Program-made: the position numbers and the translations under genes
Shown: positions 9,808-21,800 of the stretch, in pieces
How the letters are laid out: every line of letters begins with the position of its first letter
How positions within the stretch are numbered: position 1 is the stretch's first letter
Notes under the pieces: model-generated
Databases searched by the model: none
What the model was told of the DNA's origin: nothing
Seen by the model: the letters and a program-made list of their open reading frames with translations, nothing else
Source of the DNA: Agelas oroides
Taxonomy: Eukaryota; Porifera; Demospongiae; Agelasida; Agelasidae
NCBI GenBank assembly: GCA_949130485.1
Contig: OX422184.1
Coordinates: 24,422,917 to 24,486,916, forward strand
Direction: 5' to 3'
DNA: 64,000 bases

Positions 9808-12800
9808 CTATGTAATTGGAGTACGCTTGTTTGTCTTCTCCCTGCGGTGCTGGGAATACCACTCTGCGAAGGCGTACCAGTGCTCCTTGGAGTAGAAGTG
9901 AAGCTTTGTGTTCAGACCTTCTGGCTGCAGGGTGCGATACTGGATCTGGGTGGAGGGATTGGGGGGGGAAGGAAGGGAGGGAGAGGAGAAAGCATCAGAT
10001 TTTGGATTGAAATAAAGGGAAGAGGGAAGGGGTGGAGGGAGGAGGAGAGAGAAGGGCAGGAGGGAGTGAGAGGAGAGAGGGGGAGAGGAGGAAGGGGGAA
10101 GAAGGGAGAAGAGAAAGTGTTTGCACAAACACAGTGGCGGATTTAGGGGGGGTAAGGGGGGTGCAAATGCACCCCCCTTTGGTGGCTAGTAGTGTATTTT
10201 TGCGGACATAACGGCACGAGTCCAACAACCAGGCACAGTTACACACGTATCAGTTCTAGTCTCGTGAAGCCAGACTGTGTGAGAGTCTGGCTCTGCAAGA
10301 CTATATCAGTTCCTTACTGATCTCCAGACGTTTGACTAGGCGTAGAGTTGTTTTGAGATATTCAGTTCGGACTTCCAGCTATTTTAAACAACTCACTAGC
10401 TAGCTACCAGTCAGTACTCAATACTTCAATACTCAGGTCAGACAATAATTATGTGTGTCATGAATGCATTCACGTGACCAGAAGTGGGCGTGGCAACCCA
10501 AAAATTACAGGTGCGCTTCGCGCGCCAGTGGCTTTCCAAATTTCTAAATCCGCCACTGAAACACACACAGACACACTCACTATCTTCTTGCTGACTTCAA
10601 GGTCCAGCATGTCAGGGTTGGAGACAATGGAGACTCTCACATACCACTCATGAGCGTCAGGAGAATTGTACTTTAGCTCCACCTCCAGTGGAGAGAGCTT
10701 GTCTGAGGCAGTGATGGGAAGGGATCGAGGGAGAAGGAAGGAGGCGGGAGTGAGGGTGAGGGTGAAGGGTGGAGGGATGAAGGAAGGTAGGGAGAGGGAG
10801 TTGAAAAGTTAGGGAGGGAGAAGAGAGGGAGGGAAGGAGAAAAAAGAGGAAACAACAGCAGATAGTGGCGTTGTGTTCTCCCCTATGTTTTACTTGGTCA
10901 CAGTGTACAGGTACATGTAGTAGGAAATGTTTGTGAACTGGACTTGTCAGTCGTCACCAACTCACTCTCTGGTTTCTCAAAGAGTCGGTGAAACAGGTGA
11001 ACCATCTCCTGACAGAGATTGCGAGACTTCCCCACGTACTTCTTACGCAGCTCTGTCTTGTGTATAAACAGGTACAGTCCACACTTGGTGGACTGGAAGG
11101 CTGTGAGCTGCATACTCATCTTCTTCACGAGGACACCCTCCACGCTCGGCATGAACCAACCAGATTTCTCAATGAATTCCTCCATTGTGCGGTACTTGCC
11201 TGGCCTATGGTATATGTCTGGTCTTTCATTGTGATGTGAGGGGAGGGCCTGAAGGAGGGAGAGGGTGGGAGAGAAGGATGGAGGGAGGGAGAGGGTGGCA
11301 GGAAAAGGCGGAGGATGGAGGAGAGAGGGAAAAAGGGAAGGATGGGGGGAGAGGGAGGGAGGGAGAGGAAGGGAAGAAAGATGGAGGTGAAATTAAAGAG
11401 CTGAGAATGAAGAATCTCAAAAACTAGAAATTGAATCAAGAAATAGAACGTAATATACTGTATGCACAGCAGAAGGCAGAGAAAAGAGAAGAAGAAAGAG
11501 AGGGAGGGAGAGAGGAAGAGAAGAAAGAGAGGGAGGGAGAGAGGAAGAGAAGAAGAAAGAGAGGGAGGGAGAGAGGAAGAGAAGAAGAAAGAGAGGGAGG
11601 GAGAGAGGAAGAGAAGAAGGGAGGGAGGGAGGGAGAGAGGAAGAGAAGAAGGGAGGGAGGGAGGGAGAGAGGAAGAGAACAAGAGAGGGAGGGAGGGAGG
11701 GAGGAAGAGGGAGGGGGAGGAAATGAGAATACCTCCTTAGGCAATGGTGCTGGTGGGCGAGAGTCAATGTCAATGGAAGGGGGTAGAGATAGATCAGTGG
11801 AGGGGGGAGGGTACGAGGAGGCCAGGAGAGGGGAGTGAGGTGGTCCGGGTGATGCTGGCTCATGGGAAACACTTCTCAGCACAGACTTGTGGAAGGGAGG
11901 GGAGGGGGTAAACCTGTGATGGGATGGAGGGGGAGGAGGGAGGAGGAAGACAGTAGTAGTTTGATGTAACACTGTGAAAACTGGATAATTAGAAAGAATG
12001 ATGGAACCCTCTGCGACTTGTTGCGGTGGTGATTAAAGTAGTGCATGGTAGTATTATCAACATACATGTACATGTACCACTAGCACAACAGAACTGCAAA
12101 CCCTATCCCTAGCCTTCCTCCGTGGCCCTAACTAGTTTTTGAAATTATTTATAGTACGTATATGTGGCAGTCCCTGGTAGAAATCGAACATTATTCCGTT
12201 GTGTATACCACATTCAAAGCGCTGTAGCACAGAACTTCCGTTAAGGGCGGGGCTCATACACGCAGCGAAGATGCATGAATACCTGATAAGTCTACGTAGC
12301 GCGTATGAGCTCCACCCTTAACGGAAGTTCTGCGCTACAGCGCTTTGAATGCGGTAACGCGGTCAAAATATGCAACGGATTAATGTTAAATTTCTACCCG
12401 GGACTGCCACATATACATGTAGTATGACAAGAGTGCATAAGAACGGGCAGCTAGAGTAAGAGTGTGTAACTCCGTTAAATTTGAAACAGATCGGAATTTA
12501 CCAGTAGTACTAAAAATAGTAACACGTAATGCATGCTGGTAGACATAAGCCATTGTTGCTAAGCACGGTGTTCTATTTTTAGTACGGTTCAATAATTTTG
12601 ACCGGACTACGGACTTCTACATGTATTGGAGTTACACACTCTTACTTGAGCCGCCCACTCTTATGTGCTGTTCGTATGATTAAAACTGGAGTGCATACTG
12701 CAAGTGATCAAAAACTGAAGTCAAGGAAGGCCTGGGAGTGAGGCTAACCCACTGGTGGTGTTTTGATGCAAGCAAATCCTAATAAGCACATCCAAAGTTC

Positions 12801-15800
12801 AATGGATCAAAGCGTTAATTTGCACACCATCAAATCTATATCAATTTCACAAAAAAAAAACATTTTTTAGCAGCCAAACTGACTGTCAAAATTTGTGAAC
12901 CTAGTGTAGCGCACACAGGGCAATACAATTCCTTGAATGCTGCCATCTGATTGGTCAGAATAGTATGTACAAGATCTTGGTTAATTTGCACACCATCAAA
13001 TCTCTATCAATTGGTAGCGACATCTCAGCAACATAAGGCATGGGCGCTTATTAACAGTTAATGCCTTAAATGCAAAATTTAATAACTCAAAAAAAATATA
13101 AACACAATAGACACCAAACTTCACAATGTACTAATTTATGAGGCCACGCCCACTATAGTGATCACGTGACCTTTACAATGGCACCAGTGATGGTCAAGTC
13201 AATTTCAGCCAATAAACATTATTAGCAGCCAAATCAAGCAGCCAAACCGACTGTCAAAATTTGTGAACCTAGTCTAGCGCCCACAGGGCAATACAATTCC
13301 TTGAATGCTGCCATCTGATTGGTCAGAATAGTATGTACAAGATCTCGGCACTTGGTTTATCATCATTCTAAGACAAACCTTGGTAATGATTTTGAGAGGC
13401 TGAGAGGATTTGCTGGTTTTGCTGGAAGAGGAGGGGGAGGCAGATTCCCAATGTCTCTTGGTTTGGGGGGGATGGGAGGTCGTGACGCTTGGGATGGTGC
13501 AGGTTGGTATCTGGGGGAGGTGGGAGTGGGTGGGGTGGTGGGGGTGTGAGGGGTGGCCTTTGGCGGGTGACTAGGAGGGGAGGTGGGAGGGTGGGAGGAT
13601 GGAAGGAGTGAAGCGGGAGGGTGTGAAGGGGGTGGGGGTGTGGGTTGGTTGGTGAGGGAGTGAACCTGAAGGAGACAGAAAGAAACTACCACTAGTTAGA
13701 TCAATTTATACTTGCATTTTACATAACTATAACATACTGTAGATCGGGAAATTTTCGCCGTTAAAATATTTACAAGTACTGTAGATTGGGAAATTCTTGC
13801 TGTTCAAATATTTTCGCAGGTGTGCGGGAGCGATGAAAATTAAACACATGATATGTATACACGCTACATTGCGTAACCGTCGAGATATTTTTAACTAAAA
13901 CGTGAATTATTTTTACTGCGAAAAATTTCCCAATCTACGGTAGTCAAAAACTATTAGCATATGACATACCAAGAGCGCATGATGACGTCATAAAAAATGA
14001 CGTCATTATGCGCTCTTGGAGATACCATTACCATGTTCTTTAGTCTTGTGTTCCCAGACCCTCAGTACAGCACACGGGAGTCTTGCTGAGGGTATGGGAA
14101 CCAGACTACACGTTCCCCTACCTCTCTCTCTTTTCCTCACCTTAACTCTTTAGGGCCGAAACTGCGCATGCGCAATTATTGCGCAATGCCGAAGTTAATC
14201 TCGTGGCTAGGAAACGCGATGTAGTAGTCTGAAGATTTCGCTCTCGAGCAAGAGCTGGTCTAAAGTTGAATACACAGAAAGGTACCTACGTGATCGTAGT
14301 TTATTACTGGAGCGACGACTGGAGAGAAAACGCGGCATTAACGCCAGAAGGAGGGCTGAAACAGGACAGCGATAAAAATGGTGAGTTTGGTGCATAGGCA
14401 AGTTATTTTATTTTTAATATAAGCACTGATACGGCACATTTTGAATAAAAGAAACATACACGGTCATGATTCTAGTAGTATGTAGTATACACACACACAA
14501 AAAGAAGTGTTTAGTGCTGGGAGGAGTGCCAGAGACTGTAGCAGTCCGAGCCATCATCGAGTCCAGATAGGCAGAGGGGAGGCTGGCCTTCACATCCAGG
14601 GCAATACCAAACTGTTTCTCTCCTCTGAGTAGGGCGCCTGATTTTACAACAGTACAAACACCTAGTGCTTTTTGCTTTGCGTGGGAGATGGCTCAATAAT
14701 GCTCTCTGCTGTGATGACTCTCCAGTACTAGGTAGGGGTGGCAAAGGGTGAAGTCTGCGACGACCTAGTCTCACCCTGCTGCAGTAGCTGCCTATCAGTT
14801 GGCTTGCGAGCTTCAGTCTGAAATTCTTCAGGCTTTGCTTACTGATAGGTCCAGGGTTGGTAGTAATGGCATATCGGGACAAGATGTGGGAATTGGTCAC
14901 TACTACGTCAAAGAGAAACCAAAACACGTACTTATAGAATTTTCTTGACTTGAGCCTGACGTGGTAGTATGACCGCAATTGATCACCACGATCTACCCCA
15001 CCCATGTACTTGTTGTATGCAACAATGGAGCTGGGACAGTCGACTATCAGAGTTGACCCATCTTTTTGTTTCCTTTTCACAGGATGGGAGATGTCAGGGT
15101 CACTCATGGTAGACAGTGCACTGACAATCTTCTTGTCCATCCACACTGTGGCGACAATGCTCCCTGTTTGCCGAAAAAGGAACTTTCCCTTCTCAAGGCT
15201 TACCCCTCTGAGATCAACAGGAAAATTTCTGCGTGTGGTGAGGATGGTTCCACAGGCATACACCTTTCGCTGGAGGAGGGAAGAAAACAGGTCAACTGAA
15301 GTGAAAAACCTGTCACAGAAGACCTGGTGGTTGAGACCGGATATGTTACTGGTGAGTTTGTGAACCACTCTTTCACCTAGATTGTGCTCTGTTGTGGTAT
15401 CAGCCTTGCCTGTGTACACTTCAAATTCACAAAAGTAGCCATTCCAGGAGTCCGCCCTTACCCACACTTTGAAGCCTCGCTTCACAGGCTTTAGTGGAAC
15501 GTATTGTTTGAGGCTAGAGCGTCCCTTGAAAGGAATCATGGCCTCATCAATACTGTTCTCCCGATTTGGCCGATAGTTGTCAATGCATGCTTTGTTGATG
15601 GCATTGACAATTGGGAGAATTTTCTGAAGTCTGTGGTAGCCTTCATCCCCACGAGCAGGCAGAGCATCATTGTCAACAAAGTGCAAGTAGCGTGCGATCT
15701 CTTCGAATCGATCACGTGCGATGCGGTCTGCGATTGGTGAGTAATGAAGGGAAGGATCCTTTGCCCAGTAGTCTCGGATTTCTGGAAGCTGGTTGATGCC

Positions 15801-18800
15801 CATCAGAACCATAAACCCAAAGTAGGCCTTTAGCTCCTCTATGCTGGTCTTCCATTCACGTTGGTTACTGCTGGGCTGTCGGGAGGCAAACTGGGCTGCA
15901 TAACGATTTGTTTCCTCGACTATTGTTGTCAGCAGCTCATCGGTAAAAAATGAGGAAAATGTCGTCATAGGGTCATCACAAATGTAGCATGATGGTCCAG
16001 GTGATCCAAGGAATGGCTCAACTGTTACTGGGGTAGGATCCTTTGACCATACATAGTCTTCCTTCTCAGTCCGTGATCGCTTTGCAGGAAGGGTCGATTG
16101 ACCTTTGCCTTGCCCAGTCCTCCGCTTCCCCCTTTGACCACGCCTCGGCCGGTGCACTTTGGAGGTACCTACAAATTTATGGAAGTCTGAAATACCACTA
16201 CTCTTGGTACACAATGTAAAACCCCACCTGGAGTAGTAGTAGAAGCTTGATCTACTCCCTGACTTGTGCCATCTGGCTCCTCAGTTTCACTCTCCTTGTC
16301 CGAGTCCAGTGCTGCATTAGAATGTTTGTTTTTGCCAGACACGTACGTACGTATGCTTATACTGATTCTGTAGTTCTTAGTTCCTTACACTGTCGTTCGT
16401 TTTGTTCTTCTTCTGCAGGTCCAGGGCTGGTGCAGAGCAGGCCACCGACTACTGTAGTTGTAGAATGCAAGCAGTACTCATGTTTTATTTATCATAATTT
16501 CCATTTTTGCAACCTTACCGTCGTCATCTTCATTGATCTCAATCTCATCATCAAATCCCAAGTCATCATCACTTCCATCCATAATAATTTCATCCAAAGC
16601 ACTCTCCTCTCCACAAAAAAAGCTAATCACTTCATTATCTGTGTAGTGTAAACTTGCCATACTTGCCTAAGCACTTGCTAAATCAGCCTGAGGGAAGCCC
16701 GTTATTACTGACTGTACCCTGTGTTGATAGCAGCTGCATACTACCCCCGCCAGGAAGATTGTGACTACGGTTGACCGCCTTGGTAATTGACAATGGAATG
16801 TTATGAATAATATTACCTAGCCACGTTCCACTACTTGGACTGGAGCCATGAAAGGTGAGTCTTCTACAATAATGCGGATATATCCGCTATCGTCGTTCGT
16901 GTGTACCGCAAATTGCGCGGATATATCCGCTATCGGCCCTAAAGAGTTAAGGTGGTGTACGATGTCCCTCCCATCCTCTCCCTTACTCACTCCTTTTCCT
17001 CCCTTCTTCCCTCCCTCTCCTTCCCTTTCATCCTCCACTAAAGTGATGTCCTTCTGTTCCTGTAGGTCCTCCCACCCTCTCCCCTCTCCCCTCCTCTCTC
17101 ACGCCCCACTCTCCTACCTGCACAAAAGTAATGGGGATGATGCCCCTCTGTCCCTGCGAGTTCTCGGCGAGGTACCAGAACAGTCGGTTCGATGGCTCCA
17201 GAATTGTCAGTATCTCACCTTTGTGGAATGGAAGGTCATGGGAGTACTTCCCTGTGTGTGTGTGTGTGTGTATGTGTGTGTGTATCACATGTAGAGTCAC
17301 TGTGCATAAAGTTGTGTGGCTAGTACAGGCTATATGCTGGGAGATGGACAAAAGAGTGTCTAGTAGTCTAGACCTTGAACAACCTGTCTCTCGTGCCGAA
17401 GATTGTGTGCGTTCATTATGCGTACATATTTGTGAGTGAGTAATCTGAGCAATCTTCGAATGCACAAAACCTCATCATACTTTTTGCAACGTTCGACCCC
17501 GAGGGGTCTTCTTCAGGCAATACAAGACTGGAGACACGCTTTACAAAATAGACCAAATAAAAATGCGTGTCTCCAGTCTTGTATTGCCTGAAGAAGATAC
17601 CAGAAATGAGGTCTGTCTGATCACATGAGCTTGACATACGTACCATTGAAGTCTTTTGTTGCTGTGCAGGTGGTATAGGCAGGGACTGGATTGTTCTGTT
17701 CATATTGAATCTCATTTTCACTCAGCGAGGGAGCAGTCGCCATTAGTGACCTGCATACAGAGAACGGGGAGGGAGAGTGAGGAGTATGTGATTATTAACC
17801 TACACGCACTCTGTTGAAGAGACAGGGGTGAGGTAGACATCCTGACCATCGATGGTCACTGCATCAATGCTGCGCTCCTTGAAGAATTCGGTCTCAATGT
17901 TTGCCAAGTTCTGCTGCAGCAGTGTGGCAATGGAGGGAGAGGTGAGCCATGTGACACAGACACACCCCTTCTCAGCCTTTTGGAGGAGAATGTCAAATTC
18001 TGGTAGGAAGAACTTGTGGATGAGAGCTTTCTTAAATGATTCCACATCTTGTAATGTGCACTGGGACCAATCATGCCGCATTTTGACCACTACTTTCTTG
18101 AGACTGTCTTCTGGTGGTCCATCATCCCTGCATGGCCAACTCTCAATGAAGTCACAGAGGCGAGTTCTCTGCTTGAATGTGGAAAGCTCATTGATGTAGT
18201 CCTGCATCTGTTCTTTCAAGTCTTCACTTCCAAAGTTAATGATAACATGTTCCAAAAGTCCATAGTTCAGAAAGTCCCAATAGAGATTCAGAATACACCA
18301 GATGTTCACTAAAGTTGCAGATGGTGGAATGTTGGCCAAATTGTCCTTGATAAAGCTTCGGTGCTGAGTACGGGCTGACACAGGTAAGCATGTGACACAG
18401 GAAAGGAAAACAGATGGCTCCATTTTCCCATGCATCTCTTGGTAGGCCTTGTCAACAAGATTGTGAAATTTCTTCTCAAACTTTTCAACTTGCTGTTCAA
18501 CAGGATGTGTATTTGCAGGACCTAAATGGATGGAGGATCAGTGTAAACTGGTTTTCTACATTTGTGCTTTTTACTATTATTAAATGAATATTGAACTTTT
18601 ACCAGTACCTAAAGTCATGTGTCCCTACATACCTGTGTGTTCTGGTGGGGGAGTCGGAGGTTGTGGAGTGGGAGGTGTGTCAGGAGGAGTGGAGTCAGTG
18701 ATGAGGGAGAGGGGAGAGGACGGTGGTACTGGATGTGGCAGCGATGAAGTCATGAGTGTTGGTACTGAGTATGAGGAAGTGACAAGGGTGGGGGCAGGTG

Positions 18801-21800
18801 GGACGTGGAAGTGTACGGTTGGAGGTGTGGCAGTGTAAGCTGTTGCAGATGGAGGTGGAGGAAGGAGTTGAGCAGACATTTGGTAGCCATTTGGTGGCGG
18901 GTAGTAGTGAGGGGCAGACCAAAGTGGGGAGTGGGAGGGGTGCGGCTGTGGTGGCATAGAGTATGGGGGGAAAAAGACGGGTGGCTGTGAAAGGGGATCC
19001 ATGAACTGTGGTAGTGTAGTCTCCAGGATATGAGCTTGTGATGCAGCTACAGATACAGGATGGTGGGTGGCAGCAACACTAGTGTCTTGAGTTGAACAGT
19101 ACTTCTGTTCCAGGTCTGCTGCCAGTTTAGTTTCACCCACAGTGTCACTTCTAAGGGCATCTACAACGTTGCTCCACACAGGGTGTGGTGGGTAGATCTT
19201 CAGCCACATCTTTAGAGTTTCTCTCAGACAATCAGAGGGGTTGCTGTACTGTTCCTTGATAGCATCCAGTCCGTTGAACCTCACTCGCAGCATCATACCA
19301 ATATCATACCACTTCACACAGACCTTGTTCAGCTCTTCCATTACCACAGGCAAGTCAATGTCACTCAGCTGCTGACCTGCAAGTTGAGAACGCAACATTG
19401 TATCTGTGTTGAGATGGGCGATACAATACTACAATTATCAATACCACCAATACCAATATCGTATCGATACTGGTTCCTCACAATTTTGATACGATACTTA
19501 GCCTCGTTCCCAGGCGCGGAGGAGGGGGAGGAGAAAGAGCGCCTGGTACACACTGTTTGTGTATGCGTGTAATTATTGACAAGGCCACGTGGTAAAATTA
19601 GGGGCGTGTACTAATATGATGATCAACGGTTCATGTGAATAGTCATAAAAAATACCTCAGCTTTTGTTCTTAGGACGCTATAAACATCGCTGCTACATGC
19701 TCTACCTAGTTTTATACTGTCGGATACAAAGAGAAATGTCTGGTAGGCAGTGGTAGGAATCGACTTACCGGAAATGGTGGATAACCGTAAAAAGGTACGT
19801 TTACTCGGTAAACGCACTCATTGGAGGCAACCTGTTCTTTCTTGAGCTTTATCTCAAGGTACCTAGCTACCAGAAGGCCTAGAACAGCGCAATATAAAAC
19901 TCACTCGAACAGAACACCAACTGGCACATCAATACGGCGAGTTTATGACGTCACTAGTATACGTACGTACACGTATGAACACGGTCGCCACGGAATTCCG
20001 TGGCGATTAAACGCATGCGCAAACAGTGTGTACCAGGCGCTCTTTCTCCTCCCCCTCCTCCGTGCCTGGGAACGACGCTATACGATACTTGGTTCACATG
20101 GTTGATATGGCACATTTCACAGCCGGCAGGTAATGGTAACATGAGCGGTGACAGAGGGCCTTGTGAAGAGCACTGCTCGAAAGTATTTTGGTACTGCAAC
20201 CTTAGATTTTGGGAGGGGCCAGTATCATTTGGTATTGTAACACAATGTACTCAGTATTGCATCGAATCGCCTGTATATATACTGCAGTTGAAGTGCACAC
20301 TGTAAAAAAAAATAGGTTACTTTAACCATATCTGTAGGTTATCTCAGTTGCACCAGAGTGATAATGTATGTATACATTATCAGAAGTCCCAGGAATGCTT
20401 CTAAAATAGGTTATTGAAATTCCATTCAAGAGCTTCTTTTTTAGTTTCTTCTATCAGAAGTCCTATTTGGCTACATTACTGGCACTTCTATCAAAACTAT
20501 GTCAAGGCCGTAGACAAGTGAGTGCTTGGGGGTGCTGAAGCACCCCCAAATTTTTGGCATTTGTATTTGAAGGATATAGCACTTAGCCACAGCACACAAC
20601 TGCTTATTATGCGCAGTGAAAGTTAGCACCCCCAAACTAAAAAGCTTGTCTACGGCTCTGTGTAACCAAGCCCTTTCCAGAAATGCTAATTGATAGGTGT
20701 TTGGAAAACAAGACTGGTTTAATTAAAGAAGAAGCTTCTCAACGTTTTTATTTCAAGGTCTTCAGAAGACCTGTTTGGAAGCATTCCTTGAACTTCATGA
20801 TGTGTACACCACACATGCAACGGGTGTCTCTAATCGCTGGACTGGAATATGGAACGAAACGATGGAATGGAAAATGGAATGGAACAGTGAACATACACAG
20901 TTATAGCTAACTCGTGTAACTGGCACTGCTCAGTCTAGGTTGAACTACATAGTGTATCTCTAGGGCTGTTATCTCACCGCAGAAGCTTTATGAGCAAGTA
21001 CGGCATTGCCCACCGTCATGCTTCTATATCCAAGTATGGTACCGTTGCTGGCTCATCATCAGATGCTTTGTTATTGCAGTCTTGCACAGCCAGACTCTCG
21101 AACGAAAGACAAGGGTCTGGGCTTGCAAGACTATAGCAGTATATTTATAGTCTTCGTGGACAAACTTGAATGTGATGGCAGAAATTAGCGCTCGATCCTC
21201 AGTCTCTTCGCTTCGGTCTTTGTCTGTGCAACTTGATCCTCGGTCGCTCCTATGTCTCACAACCTTAGTAGCAGTATTCCTTGACAGTAGTAAGTGTGGC
21301 TCCTATGCATGGTACTAGCTGTAGCTAGTCTTCGGGGACCCGAGTACGAGTTAGCTGTAACTACATACATTCACCGTTCCATTCCATTTTCCATTCCAGC
21401 GATTAGAGACACCCCATGCACATGCAACTGAGATAACTGAAATATGGTTGAAATAACCCAAATGTTTTTACAGTGTATAACCTAAACATTTTTACAGTGT
21501 ATATGGTACTGCCCACCTCTATCATTGTGATAGACAGCCTTACATCATTCTAACACAAATAACTCACCAACAGGCCCTGGGTTGGTCTCAATGTCTCCAC
21601 TCAGCAACAGCAGGAGAGAAAACATCACTCCCACCATTCTCCCAAGACCAGAGGAAAGACTGAGAATGTAGCAGATACTGAAGTGGGATGACGCAGGTAA
21701 CGAACAACTTCTGACTGCACTGTTCTGTAGAACCATGGTTGGTAGCAGGTTGCTGAGGGAAGACGGCACCAGCAGGGTGTGGCTGATGTTCATGTGATGA

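Noticed and set aside
10898-11185. SH2 domain after the SH3, making a CSK-type kinase
   Set aside because: No FLVR-like motif and no kinase exons follow; the gene ends 45 codons into the exon at 9808-9945.
14207-14401. Short minus-strand frame at the left piggyBac end
   Set aside because: It lies in terminal sequence beyond the transposase stop, with no homology or splice support.
18584-18838. Gly-rich plus-strand frame
   Set aside because: Shadow of the Pro/Ser linker encoded on the minus strand by the Death exon.
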